Source: Flavobacterium soyae
Lineage (GTDB): Bacteria; Bacteroidota; Bacteroidia; Flavobacteriales; Flavobacteriaceae
Length of the DNA: 64,000 nucleotides
Reading direction: 5' to 3'
Assembly: GCF_021245985.1 (NCBI RefSeq)
Contig: NZ_JAJQXA010000020.1
Coordinates: forward strand, 20,529-84,528
Below, in pieces: positions 16,889 to 25,542 of the stretch. How positions within the stretch are numbered: the stretch's first letter is position 1; each line of letters starts with the position of its first letter. A program made the translations under genes and the position numbers. The notes under the pieces are model-generated. The model was not told the DNA's origin and searched no databases. It saw nothing but the letters and a program-made list of their open reading frames with translations.

Positions 16889-17348
16889 GTTTCATATTTA
16901 TAATTCAAAGTTTACAAAAGAGGCTGTCTCAAAAGTTGGAGCAGCTTTTTTTATTTTACATATTACGTTGTTCCGTAGGAACATTTCATTGGTAGTTAAG
17001 TTTACATTAAAAACAAAGAAATAATTATAACCCGTTGGGTGTAATTAAAAAAAATCATTTAACACATAGAAACATAGGTTTATGTGTATAAAAGAATATA
17101 AAAAGAAACATGTTTCTAACACATAGTCCCGATAGCTATCGGGATGTGTTTTAAATAAGTGAAACGCCTTTTTTGAGAGTGTTAAATCTATGTTTCTATG
17201 CGTTTAAAAATAATTATACCCAATGGGTCAATTATAATAAAGAGCTGTCTTTACTTTTGAGTGTCTCTTTTTTATTCGATTAAAATGTAAAGCTTATTTC
17301 CAGTAGCTTAAGTTGTAATACTATTAAAGATAAAAATATCTTTTTCAC
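16889..17348. repeat. Repeat-filled intergenic region between two narK paralogues
   Basis: No gene is seen. A GAGGCTGTCTCAAAAG block at 16920-16935 runs into a weak hairpin with a T-run (to 16955) that could end the upstream gene; the same 16-mer recurs at 63876. At 17060-17207 lies an inverted-repeat element with ends ACACATAGAAACATAG and CTATGTTTCTATGCGT, related to 56103-56224. It contains a second palindrome around CCCGATAGCTATCGGG, as if another repeat had inserted. Outside it, ACCCGTTGGGT and ACCCAATGGGT blocks face each other. Confidence 0.75.
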
Positions 17349-17421
17349 ATGATATATATCATTCTTTATAAGAAAGTGTCGCTTTAATTTTGTTTTGATA
17401 ATTGAGGAACTATACCTCAAT
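17349..17421 (+). promoter_or_regulatory. Fnr-like operator and promoter of the second narK
   Basis: A perfect 14-base palindrome ATGATATATATCAT (17349-17362) matches the TGAT-N4-ATCA core of Fnr boxes. A TAATTTTG -7 element lies at 17385-17392, which puts the palindrome centre about 43 bases before the expected start site, the usual class II activator distance. Just downstream ATTGAGG (17401-17407) and CCTCAAT (17415-17421) form an inverted repeat in the leader. ATG of the gene is at 17447. Confidence 0.6.
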
Positions 17422-17446
17422 TAAGTCAAAAATTGATTAAAGTTTT

Positions 17447-18919
17447 ATGAGCAGTTTATCTCAATCCCACCGAATTTTATTTTTAAATACTCTCGCTTTT
17501 ACAATATGTTTTGCCTGCTGGACATTAAACGGAGTTTTAATAACTTATTTAACAGATAAAGGAATTTTCAATTTTACAGTAGTCCAAACCGGATGGCTGT
17601 TAGGAATTCCAATTCTTTCAGGTTCAATTTTCAGACTTCCAATCGGGATTTTAACAGACAAATACGGTGGTAAAATCGTTTTCTCAATTTTACTTTTATT
17701 ATGCTCAATTCCACTTTTTTTACTGCCTTTTGCCAGTTCGTTTTTAAGTTTTGCTTTGCTGAGCTTTTTCTTTGGATTGGTCGGAACAAGTTTCGCAGTC
17801 GGAATTGGTTATACCTCAATCTGGTATCCAAAAGAATGGCAGGGACGAGCTTTAGGAATCTTCGGAATGGGAAATGCCGGAGCCGCAATTACCACTTTTA
17901 TTGCACCAACTTTATTGAATTATTTATCTGAAAAAGACCCAATAAATGGCTGGAAAATGCTTCCTGTAATTTATGCCATTACGCTGGTAATCATAGGAAT
18001 CTTTTTTATTGTTTTTGCAAAAAATAAAACCAATCCCGGAGTTTCAAAAACAATCTCACAATTAATGTCTCCGCTTAAAAACGTGCGTGTTTGGCGTTTT
18101 GGTGCTTACTACTTTTTAGTCTTCGGATTTTTTGTGGCGTATTCACAATGGCTTCTTCCCAATTTCATGAATGTGTACAGCACGACATTAGTTATGGGCG
18201 GAATGTTTGCAACACTTTTTAGTTTACCATCTGGAGTTATCAGGGCTTTTGGCGGCTATCTCTCAGATAAATTTGGAGCCAGAAAAGTAATGTATTGGGT
18301 TTTAGGATCATCAATAGCCATCAGCTTTTTATTAATGTTTCCAAAAATGGAAATCTACACCGCAGGCCCAGGCGTTTTGTCAATGAATAATGGAGTTGTA
18401 ACAGAAGTTTCGGCAGATAAAATAATTGTAAACAACAAAACGCATCAAATCAATACTAAGGAAGATTCAGAAACAAACAAGGAATCTGTTTTTCCAGTAA
18501 AAAAATCATGGCAGGAAATTATTGTAAAACAAAATCAGGAAGTCAAAAAGAAAGAATTACTGGCAAAAGGAATTACACAAATTAATTTCAGCGCCAATCT
18601 TTGGGTGTATCTGGTTTTGGTAATTCTAATTGGTATTTCGTGGGGAATTGGAAAAGCTGCCGTCTATAAACATATTCCCGAATATTTCCCAAATGAAGTT
18701 GGGGTTGTTGGCGGAATGGTAGGTTTAATTGGCGGGCTCGGCGGATTCTTCGGCCCCATAATCTTTGGATATCTTCTCAACTATACAGGACTTTGGACGA
18801 GTTCATGGATATTCATTTTTATAGTTTCAGTGCTTTGTCTGCTATGGATGCACAGAACGATTATTAATGCCATGAGAAGTAAATCACCGGAGTTTACAAG
18901 AGAAATTGAAGACAAATAA
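17447..18919 (+). CDS. narK: NarK-type nitrate/nitrite MFS transporter, second paralogue
   Basis: 490 residues, closely similar along its length to the product of 15416 and to that of 50062-51567. Twelve spans, the GMVGLIGGLGGFFGP nitrate signature near the C-terminal end, and the same extra loop between spans 9 and 10 (GPGVLSMNNGVVTEVSADK and onward). A perfect Fnr-like palindrome and a good -7 box precede it, so it may head the operon that continues with the MFS, cytochrome b and nitrate reductase genes. The next gene starts 19 bases past its stop. The tandem copy suggests duplication, with specialisation for nitrate import versus nitrite export possible. Confidence 0.95.
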   Translation: MSSLSQSHRILFLNTLAFTICFACWTLNGVLITYLTDKGIFNFTVVQTGWLLGIPILSGSIFRLPIGILTDKYGGKIVFSILLLLCSIPLFLLPFASSFLSFALLSFFFGLVGTSFAVGIGYTSIWYPKEWQGRALGIFGMGNAGAAITTFIAPTLLNYLSEKDPINGWKMLPVIYAITLVIIGIFFIVFAKNKTNPGVSKTISQLMSPLKNVRVWRFGAYYFLVFGFFVAYSQWLLPNFMNVYSTTLVMGGMFATLFSLPSGVIRAFGGYLSDKFGARKVMYWVLGSSIAISFLLMFPKMEIYTAGPGVLSMNNGVVTEVSADKIIVNNKTHQINTKEDSETNKESVFPVKKSWQEIIVKQNQEVKKKELLAKGITQINFSANLWVYLVLVILIGISWGIGKAAVYKHIPEYFPNEVGVVGGMVGLIGGLGGFFGPIIFGYLLNYTGLWTSSWIFIFIVSVLCLLWMHRTIINAMRSKSPEFTREIEDK

Positions 18920-18938
18920 TTTAATAAAAATAGAAATA

Positions 18939-20531
18939 ATGAAAACTTGGTTAGACAAATGGGAACCGGAAGATGAAGGATTTTGGAACTCTGGCGGAAG
19001 TAAAATTGCATGGAGAACATTAACAATAACAACATTAACATTAATCTTATCATTTGCCTCTTGGTTTATGATGAGCGTAATAGCCGTTAAATTACCCGGC
19101 TTGGGATTTAATTTTTCAAAAGATCAGCTTTTTTGGTTAACGGCAATTCCTGGATTAGCAGCCGGATTTCTTCGAATAATTCACACTTTTATATTACCCA
19201 TATTTGGAACACGTCACGTCGTTTCTTTTGCAACAGCAATTAAATTAATTCCCGTAATCGGAATTGGTTTTGCCGTTATGGATGTAAATACACCTTTTTG
19301 GGTATTTGCTGTTTTAGCATTTACAACAGGTTTTGGAGGAGGTGATTTTTCATCTTACATGCCAAGCACAAGCCTGTTTTTTCCAAAAAGATTAAAAGGA
19401 ACAGCACTGGGAATTCAGGCGGGCATAGGAAATTTTGGTGTTTCGATAGCACAATTTGTAACGCCGCTGATAATTAGTGTCGGGATTTATGGAGCGTCAA
19501 CCGTATTTACAAGTGTAGATTCTAAAGAAGTTGTAACTGTTTTTCAAAACTCTACTGTAGAAAAACAAAAAGAGGTTTTTGCATCACTTGATGCAGAAAT
19601 ACAAACCAAAATACTTTCTAACGTAAAACAAAACGTAGTTGATTCAGTAAGTACAGCGGTACATTCTACAGATAAAACAATTGTTTTTACTTCATTGCCT
19701 GTAAAAGCAAAGGCAAAAGCAATCGCCAATGCAAACCCAAAACTGGCAGAAAAAATATTAAATCAAATCAATCTGGAAAATACCGCCGTTAAAAATACAC
19801 CAATTTATTTGCAGTCAGCGGCATTTTGGTTTGCACCATTTTTAATTCTTTTAGCCATTGTAAGCTGGTTTTATTTGAGAAGTATACCAATGAAAGCCTC
19901 TATCAAAGAACAGCTGGATATATTTTCAAATAAACACACTTGGTACTGCACGATTACTTATGTAATGACTTTTGGAACTTTTGCAGGACTTTCGGCAGCT
20001 TTTCCTTTAATGATTAAATTTTTATACGGAGATTTTCCAAATGCACCAGATCCGTTAGTATATGCATTTTACGGGCCGCTAATTGGTTCAGCCAGCCGAA
20101 TTGCTTTTGGTTTTGTGGCAGATAAAGTGGGCGGGGCCATCTTAACAACCATAACAGGTTTAGGAATTTTAGCCGGAGCTGTAATTTTGGTAACACAAGG
20201 ATTAGTTGCGCCAACAAGCATGGATCAGTTTCCACTTTTTGTAGCCGTAATTCTGGGAATGTTCTTCTTTACCGGAATTGGAAACGCAGGAACTTTTAGA
20301 CAATACCCAATTATTTTTGCCGAAAATCAGCGTCAGGCAGCTGGAGTTATTGGCTGGACAGCTGCAATTGCCGCATTTGGACCTTTTATATTTTCTAAAC
20401 TAATAGGAAATAATATTTCTGCTAATGGTACTGTAAATCAATTTTTTATTGGTGTTTGTTTTTTCACTATATTAGCTACAGGTATCAATTGGTGGTTCTA
20501 CAATCGTAAAAATTGCGAGAAACCAAGTTAA
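18939..20531 (+). CDS. Divergent nitrate/nitrite-type MFS transporter with internal helical insertion
   Basis: About 530 residues from the ATG at 18939 (MKTWLDKWEPEDEGFW). I chose this start because upstream in-frame codons overlap the previous gene. It is an MFS protein of the nitrate-porter type, with motifs GFGGGDFSSYMPSTSLFFPK and GTFRQYPIIFAENQRQAAG, but is not closely similar to the two NarK copies. Between two N-terminal-half spans it has a polar ~100-residue insertion rich in Lys, Val and Gln (EVVTVFQNSTVEKQKEVFAS and onward), probably periplasmic and helical. It sits between narK and the cytochrome b gene, with short gaps on both sides. A dual NarK system (two porter types side by side) is known from other nitrate reducers. 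Confidence 0.88.
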   Translation: MKTWLDKWEPEDEGFWNSGGSKIAWRTLTITTLTLILSFASWFMMSVIAVKLPGLGFNFSKDQLFWLTAIPGLAAGFLRIIHTFILPIFGTRHVVSFATAIKLIPVIGIGFAVMDVNTPFWVFAVLAFTTGFGGGDFSSYMPSTSLFFPKRLKGTALGIQAGIGNFGVSIAQFVTPLIISVGIYGASTVFTSVDSKEVVTVFQNSTVEKQKEVFASLDAEIQTKILSNVKQNVVDSVSTAVHSTDKTIVFTSLPVKAKAKAIANANPKLAEKILNQINLENTAVKNTPIYLQSAAFWFAPFLILLAIVSWFYLRSIPMKASIKEQLDIFSNKHTWYCTITYVMTFGTFAGLSAAFPLMIKFLYGDFPNAPDPLVYAFYGPLIGSASRIAFGFVADKVGGAILTTITGLGILAGAVILVTQGLVAPTSMDQFPLFVAVILGMFFFTGIGNAGTFRQYPIIFAENQRQAAGVIGWTAAIAAFGPFIFSKLIGNNISANGTVNQFFIGVCFFTILATGINWWFYNRKNCEKPS

Positions 20532-20560
20532 AAAAGTAATCATTAAATTAAAAATTAAGG

Positions 20561-21610
20561 ATGAAAGATAAAACATACAATACCAAAGCCTTACTTGTTG
20601 CAACACTAGTTTCTATACTTACAATTATATTGGTGTTTTACGGATCAAGACAATTACAAAACTTTGATGCAGCATTAGTTACCTATTTATTCGGAACCGT
20701 TTTCGCCTTCTTCGGAATCGTGTATCGGTATACCGTTTGGCTGCAAAGACCTCCAACGTGGATGTATTTTAAAAGAAGTCTTAAATTTCTTTTTACTGGA
20801 AAAATAATTTCGCATTTATGGTTTCTGGGGAAAGAATCCGTTCAAAACATTGTCGTTCAAAAGTTTATATACCCAAGAAGCAAATGGCGCTGGTTTGCCC
20901 ATTTTTGTATAGCAATAGGATGTTTATCGGCTTTTGCCATAACAATTCCGCTAACATTTGGATGGATTCACTTTACGCTCGCACCAAATTCAATTTCCAT
21001 TTACGAAGCACATTTCTTCGGATTTAAAATGATGGATTTTCAAATAAATTCATTTCTGGCTTTTCTGATTTTCCATGCCTTAAACTGGTCATCATGGTTA
21101 GTAATAATAGGTTCTGTTTATTATTTAAGAAGAAGGTTAACCAACCCCGGATTAATTGCAACACAGACTTTTGAAGGCGATTTATTGCCCTTAATTTTAT
21201 TAATCGCGATTTCAGTTACAGGATTATGTTTAACATATTCCTATCAATTCATGAAAGGTTTTGCATATGATTTTCTTGCCGTAATTCATGCCGTAACCGT
21301 AATTATGTTTTTGATTTGGATTCCGTTTGGAAAATTCTTCCATATCATTCAGCGTCCGGCGCAAATAGGAGCACATATTTACAAGCAGGAAGGAATCAAA
21401 AAAGGAATGGCAGTCTGCCCTCATACCGGAGAAGAATTTGCAACCCAGCTTCATATCAATGATTTAAAAATCGTAACCAAAGAACTAGGTTTTGATTTTA
21501 CCCACGAAGACGGAACTTCTCACCTCGATTTAAGCCCAGAAGGAAAAAGATCCCGCCTGGCACAAGCACACTTAAAAGCCAGACAAGAAGGCGGAAATTT
21601 ATTTGGATAA
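20561..21610 (+). CDS. Membrane cytochrome b-like subunit of the nitrate reductase cluster
   Basis: 349-residue membrane protein with about six spans and a ~75-residue soluble C-terminal tail. Histidines lie within or at the ends of spans in WFAHFCIAIG, FLIFHALNW, VIHAVTVIMF and GKFFHI. This arrangement can ligate two b-type haems, as in NarI-like quinol-oxidising subunits. It precedes the molybdopterin subunit and so is the likely membrane anchor and quinol dehydrogenase of that enzyme. I cannot place it firmly in NarI, and a respiratory chain b-type protein of another family is possible. The start at 20561 has an A-rich leader typical of this genome. Confidence 0.72.
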   Translation: MKDKTYNTKALLVATLVSILTIILVFYGSRQLQNFDAALVTYLFGTVFAFFGIVYRYTVWLQRPPTWMYFKRSLKFLFTGKIISHLWFLGKESVQNIVVQKFIYPRSKWRWFAHFCIAIGCLSAFAITIPLTFGWIHFTLAPNSISIYEAHFFGFKMMDFQINSFLAFLIFHALNWSSWLVIIGSVYYLRRRLTNPGLIATQTFEGDLLPLILLIAISVTGLCLTYSYQFMKGFAYDFLAVIHAVTVIMFLIWIPFGKFFHIIQRPAQIGAHIYKQEGIKKGMAVCPHTGEEFATQLHINDLKIVTKELGFDFTHEDGTSHLDLSPEGKRSRLAQAHLKARQEGGNLFG

Positions 21611-21617
21611 TTATAAA

Positions 21618-21760
21618 GGTTTCAAGTTTCAGGTTTCAGGTTTCAAGTTCCGCACAGAACGTGAGACCTAAAACAAAACAAATAAAATTATAAAAGTTTC
21701 AAGTTTGAGGTTTCAAGTTTCACGTTCTATGAGCAAACTTGAAACATGAAACTTGAAACA
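21618..21760. repeat. Iterated GTTTCAAG repeat inside the nitrate reductase operon
   Basis: Several imperfect copies of GTTTCAAGTTTCAGGTTTC occur, first in direct and then in inverted orientation (CTTGAAACATGAAACTTG at the right end), so the spacer RNA can form a long hairpin. Related runs occur at 40370-40413 and 44397-44417. It separates the cytochrome b and molybdopterin genes and might affect relative expression. Confidence 0.75.
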
Positions 21761-21779
21761 AAACAAACAAAAATTAGAC

Positions 21780-23996
21780 ATGGCAAAACTACCCGTATCA
21801 ACTGAAAAAATAATTGAAGCATTTGGTCCGCATTTAAATTATGCGCCTGTAGATGGTTACGATGGAAGAGACGAACCAGATGATGTTGTAAAAACACATT
21901 GCTGTTTTTGCGGAATGCAGTGCGGAATTCAGTTATTAGTGAAAGAAAATAAAGTAGTAGGTTTTGAACCGTGGATGGAATTTCCGTTTAACGAAGGACG
22001 TTTGTGTCCAAAAGGTGTTCAAAGATATCTTCAAAATAATCACCCAGACCGACTTTTACATCCGATACAAAGAGTAGAAGGAAAAGGGTTTGAAAAAGTT
22101 TCATGGGATGATGCCATGGATAAAACTATTTCTGAAATAAAACGCATTCAGGAAAAATACGGAAAACATGCATTCTCCATGTTATCTGGAGTTTCATTAA
22201 CCAATGAAAAAAGTTATTTAGTTGGAAAATTTGCCCGTGTTGCTTTAAAAACAAGAAACCTCGATTATAACGGAAGACTTTGTATGGTAAGTGCCGGAGC
22301 CGGAAATAAAAAAGCATTTGGTTTAGACCGTGCTTCAAACAATTATTCTGATTTAGAATATGCCGAAGTAATTATAGTTACGGGAGCAAACATCAGCGAA
22401 ACTTTCCCAACCCTAACACATTGGATTTGGAAAGCAAGAGATCGCGGAGCAAAATTAATTGTAATCGATCCAAGAATGATTCCGCTGGCAAGAACTGCCG
22501 ATATTCATCTCGATGTAAAACCCGGAACAGATTCTGCTTTATATGGCGCAATGCTGAAATATTTGGTAGATCACGACATGCTAGATCATGATTTTATTGA
22601 TAATTATACATCAGGATTTCAGGAAACAATCGATGCTGTTAAAGATTATACTTTGGAATGGGCAGAAGAAGTGACCGGAATTGACAAAGAAAAAATTAAA
22701 GCCGCCGCCGAGTTATGGGGAAAAGCTAAAACAAGCTTTTTACTGCACGCGCGCGGAATCGAACATCATTCAAAAGGTGTTGATAATGTTTTAGGCTGTA
22801 TCAATCTCGTTTTAGCAACAGGAAGAATAGGTAAACCTTATTGCGGTTACGGAACAATTACCGGACAAGGAAACGGTCAGGGTGGAAGAGAACATGGACA
22901 TAAATGCGATCAATTGCCTGGAAACAGAGATATTGAAAATCCCGAACATAGAAAATACATTTCTGAAGTTTGGGGAATCGATGAAAAAGATTTACCCGGA
23001 AAAGGACTCACCGCTTATGAAATTATAGAAGCCATTCATAGAGATGAAATCAAAGGATTAATTTCGATTTGCTTCAATCCGCTGGTTTCACTCCCAAACA
23101 ATAATTATGTACGTTCGGCACTAGAAAAATTAGAATTTTATGTTTGTATCGATTTCTTTTTGAATGAAACTGCAAGGCATGCCGATATTGTTTTGGCAGG
23201 ATCTTTACAGGAAGAAGAAGAAGGAACAACAACTTCTGCAGAAGGAAGAGTGATCAGAATCAGGCAAGCGGTTACGCCTCCGGGAGAAGCACGAACTGAT
23301 ACTTCGATTTTATTAGAAATTGCAGAACGTTTGGGCGAAAAAGATAAATTCACGTACGATAATAGCGAACAAATTTTCAACGAACTGCGTGTCGCTTCAA
23401 AAGGCGGAACAGCAGATTATTTCGGAATCACCTATAAAAAAGTAGAAGATAATATGGGCGTTTTTTGGCCTTGTCCAACAGAAGATCATCCCGGAACACC
23501 AAGATTATGGGAAGATAAAAAGTTTAAAACCCCAGACGGAAAAGCGCATTTTAATCCCGCACCTTATAAACTTCCGGGCGAAGTTACCGATGAAGAATAT
23601 CCAATAACATTAACAACAGGCCGTGTAGTTTCACAATATTTAAGCGGAACCCAAACACGCCGAATTGGAAAACTGGTAGATCAGTTTCCAGAACCAATGT
23701 TAGAAATTCATCCTGAATTAGCTGCAAAATACAGAATCAAACAAAGAGAATTAGTAAGAGTGGCAACGAGAAGAGGCGAAGGAACTTTTCCTGCAAATAT
23801 TGTAGAAACCATTAGAAAAGATACCGTTTTTATCCCATATCACTGGCCGGGACATAAATCGGCGAATCAATTAACGCCGGGAACTTTAGATCCAATTTCT
23901 AAAATTCCGGAGTTTAAAGTCTGTGCCTGTTTATTAGATCCTCAGGGAAAAATAGCGCCGCCGGCCAAAGAATCTGAAGCGTATGCAAGTGTTTAA
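21780..23996 (+). CDS. Molybdopterin nitrate reductase catalytic subunit (Nas/Nap-like, cytoplasmic)
   Basis: 738-residue bis-MGD oxidoreductase. An N-terminal [4Fe-4S] site is formed by CCFCGMQC and CPKG (C41/42, C44, C48, C76), and the molybdenum ligand is the cysteine in NGRLCMVSAG (C168), typical of the NapA/Nas/Fdh branch. The GTITGQGNGQGGREHGHKCDQLPG block and HADIVLAGSLQEEEEGT are also family-like. There is no Tat or Sec signal, so it should be cytoplasmic. The start at 21780 (MAKLPVSTEK) avoids repeat-encoded residues further upstream. The neighbouring NarK genes point to nitrate as substrate, though formate dehydrogenase-like enzymes share this architecture with selenocysteine or cysteine. 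Next in the operon are a ferredoxin (18 bases on) and a Rieske protein, suggesting a multi-subunit complex. Confidence 0.87.
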   Translation: MAKLPVSTEKIIEAFGPHLNYAPVDGYDGRDEPDDVVKTHCCFCGMQCGIQLLVKENKVVGFEPWMEFPFNEGRLCPKGVQRYLQNNHPDRLLHPIQRVEGKGFEKVSWDDAMDKTISEIKRIQEKYGKHAFSMLSGVSLTNEKSYLVGKFARVALKTRNLDYNGRLCMVSAGAGNKKAFGLDRASNNYSDLEYAEVIIVTGANISETFPTLTHWIWKARDRGAKLIVIDPRMIPLARTADIHLDVKPGTDSALYGAMLKYLVDHDMLDHDFIDNYTSGFQETIDAVKDYTLEWAEEVTGIDKEKIKAAAELWGKAKTSFLLHARGIEHHSKGVDNVLGCINLVLATGRIGKPYCGYGTITGQGNGQGGREHGHKCDQLPGNRDIENPEHRKYISEVWGIDEKDLPGKGLTAYEIIEAIHRDEIKGLISICFNPLVSLPNNNYVRSALEKLEFYVCIDFFLNETARHADIVLAGSLQEEEEGTTTSAEGRVIRIRQAVTPPGEARTDTSILLEIAERLGEKDKFTYDNSEQIFNELRVASKGGTADYFGITYKKVEDNMGVFWPCPTEDHPGTPRLWEDKKFKTPDGKAHFNPAPYKLPGEVTDEEYPITLTTGRVVSQYLSGTQTRRIGKLVDQFPEPMLEIHPELAAKYRIKQRELVRVATRRGEGTFPANIVETIRKDTVFIPYHWPGHKSANQLTPGTLDPISKIPEFKVCACLLDPQGKIAPPAKESEAYASV

Positions 23997-24014
23997 TCTA
24001 TAAAAAAGGAAGTT

Positions 24015-24584
24015 ATGAATTTGACCAATTTTAATACAAACGAAGAGTTTTTTGTAGATATGCAGCGCTGCATTGGCTGTAAAGCCTGCGAAATGGCCTG
24101 TGCCGAATGTGAAACCAACGGCCAGCAAACCTTAATTAGCGTGAATTATGTAGATCGTTCGTCGACAATTCAAACCACAGTTCAGGTTTGTATGCACTGC
24201 GAAGATCCGGTTTGTGCCAATGTATGTCCGGCCGATGCAATTTCGCAAGATGAGTTTGGTATAGTACATACTGCAAATACCGAAAGATGTATAGGATGTT
24301 CGAACTGTGTTATGGCTTGTCCTTTTGGAGTTCCGAAAAAAGTCGAAGAATACGATTTAATGATGAAATGCACGATGTGTTATGACAGAACTAGCGTAGG
24401 CAAAAAACCAATGTGCGCCACAGTTTGTCCAAGCGGTGCATTGTTTTACGGAACAAGAGAACAAATCGAAGAAATGAGACCGAATAGTACGCCAATCAAT
24501 AATTTTATTTTTGGACAGGAAAAAGTCAAAACTAAAGTCAATATTATGATGCCAAAAGGCAGTACCGAATTAAGAATTTATTAA
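24015..24584 (+). CDS. Four-cluster [4Fe-4S] ferredoxin subunit (NrfC/DmsB-like)
   Basis: 189 residues with four cysteine groups: CIGCKACEMACAEC, CMHCEDPVCANVCP, CIGCSNCVMACP and CTMCYDRTSVGKKPMCATVC. This is the layout of DmsB/NrfC-type electron-transfer subunits that wire a molybdoenzyme to a membrane partner. No signal peptide, consistent with the cytoplasmic catalytic subunit upstream. Ten bases separate it from the Rieske gene. It probably passes electrons from the cytochrome b or Rieske unit to the nitrate reductase. Confidence 0.93.
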   Translation: MNLTNFNTNEEFFVDMQRCIGCKACEMACAECETNGQQTLISVNYVDRSSTIQTTVQVCMHCEDPVCANVCPADAISQDEFGIVHTANTERCIGCSNCVMACPFGVPKKVEEYDLMMKCTMCYDRTSVGKKPMCATVCPSGALFYGTREQIEEMRPNSTPINNFIFGQEKVKTKVNIMMPKGSTELRIY

Positions 24585-24593
24585 ACCAGAATC

Positions 24594-25106
24594 ATGTCAA
24601 AAGAAGATAATTTAAATCAAAACTGGAAAAAAGATTTCCCCATAAAAAAACAGGAATCAACTCAGGTCAGCCGACGCGATTTTGCTAAATTCCTGACTTT
24701 TGTTTCAGGCGGATTAATGGTAGGAAGCGGATTCGTAACCGCAAAAGCTTTTTTATTGCCAAAAGAGGAAGTGCAAGGTGAACATTTTATATGCAATAAG
24801 GAAGATGTTCCTGTGGGCGGAACTCGTGGTTTTGTTTTAGAAGGAAGTACAATTCCGTATATATTAATTCACTTAGAAAGCGGCGAATTTAGAGCCTACG
24901 AGCAAAAATGTACGCATCTTTCGTGTTCCGTATTTTACAAACCCGGAACCGGAATTATACATTGTCCTTGTCACGAAGGTTCATTTGATGCCATGACAGG
25001 CGATGTAATTGCAGGTCCGCCGCCAAGAGCTTTACCGCAGTTAGAAGTTGTATTTAAAGAAAATGCTGTTTTTGTTAAAGCATTAATCGAGAAAAAAGAC
25101 AGCTAA
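24594..25106 (+). CDS. Rieske [2Fe-2S] protein with Tat-type signal anchor
   Basis: 170 residues. The [2Fe-2S] site is formed by CTHLSC and CPCHEGSF, the classical Rieske motif, followed by the PPPRALPQL loop. The N-terminal part carries a twin-arginine motif VSRRDFAKFL (R27, R28) and a hydrophobic stretch of about 20 residues, as in membrane-anchored Rieske proteins of bc-type complexes that face the periplasm. Gene order suggests it works with the 20561 cytochrome b-like protein as a quinol-oxidising module of the nitrate reductase. A Rieske protein next to a cytoplasmic Mo-enzyme is unusual and raises the question of topology. Confidence 0.92.
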   Translation: MSKEDNLNQNWKKDFPIKKQESTQVSRRDFAKFLTFVSGGLMVGSGFVTAKAFLLPKEEVQGEHFICNKEDVPVGGTRGFVLEGSTIPYILIHLESGEFRAYEQKCTHLSCSVFYKPGTGIIHCPCHEGSFDAMTGDVIAGPPPRALPQLEVVFKENAVFVKALIEKKDS

Positions 25107-25131
25107 GATTGTATAATTTAAATTTATAGAT

Positions 25132-25380
25132 ATGAGTACTTTTAGACGAAGCCAGAACCGCGCTAACCCTAATAAGCTGAACAATATACTTTCGACACTT
25201 ATTTTTATTCTGATTTTAAATGTCAGCATTCAAATCTGGCTTTTATATGCATCCTTAAATAATGCATTAGAAAATAATAAGGAAATATTAATTCCTGCCT
25301 TTATAGCTTCAGCAATACTATTTTTTATTGGTTTTGCATGGTTATATTACCTTCCAAAAGGTAATTTTAAAAGAAAGTAA
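25132..25380 (+). CDS. Small two-span membrane protein, probable DUF6755-like
   Basis: 82 residues: a basic N-terminus (MSTFRRSQNRANPNK), one span near residues 19-42, a short polar stretch (NNALENNKEI) and a second span near 53-73, ending in lysine- and arginine-rich KGNFKRK. It is 25 bases after the Rieske gene and is the last gene of the run. I recall such small proteins (possibly DUF6755) next to Rieske genes, but that family name is uncertain. A role as small subunit or assembly factor of the complex is inferred from position only. Confidence 0.65.
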   Translation: MSTFRRSQNRANPNKLNNILSTLIFILILNVSIQIWLLYASLNNALENNKEILIPAFIASAILFFIGFAWLYYLPKGNFKRK

Positions 25381-25476
25381 ATCAAACACTTCAACTTTAA
25401 AAGCTATTTGATTTTTTCGCTCGGTATTTAAAAGAATTAAGCTAAATTTATATTTTTAAAAAATTTAGGCACTTAA

Positions 25477-25522
25477 TTGATTTAACTAAGTAAAAATACT
25501 TATATTTGTAATAAGTATTTTT
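25477..25522 (+). promoter_or_regulatory. moeA promoter with TACTTAT inverted repeat
   Basis: A TTG at 25477-25479 and TATATTTG at 25501-25508, 21 bases apart, fit the Bacteroidota -33/-7 pattern. The -7 element overlaps the left arm of a 12-bp inverted repeat, AAAAATACTTAT (25492-25503) and ATAAGTATTTTT (25511-25522). The same heptamer recurs before other nitrate genes. ATG of moeA is at 25543. Confidence 0.65.
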
Positions 25523-25542
25523 TGCTTGCAAAAATAACACGA

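Noticed and set aside
21618..21760. CRISPR array
   Set aside because: Units are short, unequal and without unique spacers, and no cas genes are present.
21780..23996. Respiratory NarG or periplasmic NapA
   Set aside because: The Mo ligand is Cys (NarG has Asp), length is far below NarG, and there is no Tat signal as in NapA.
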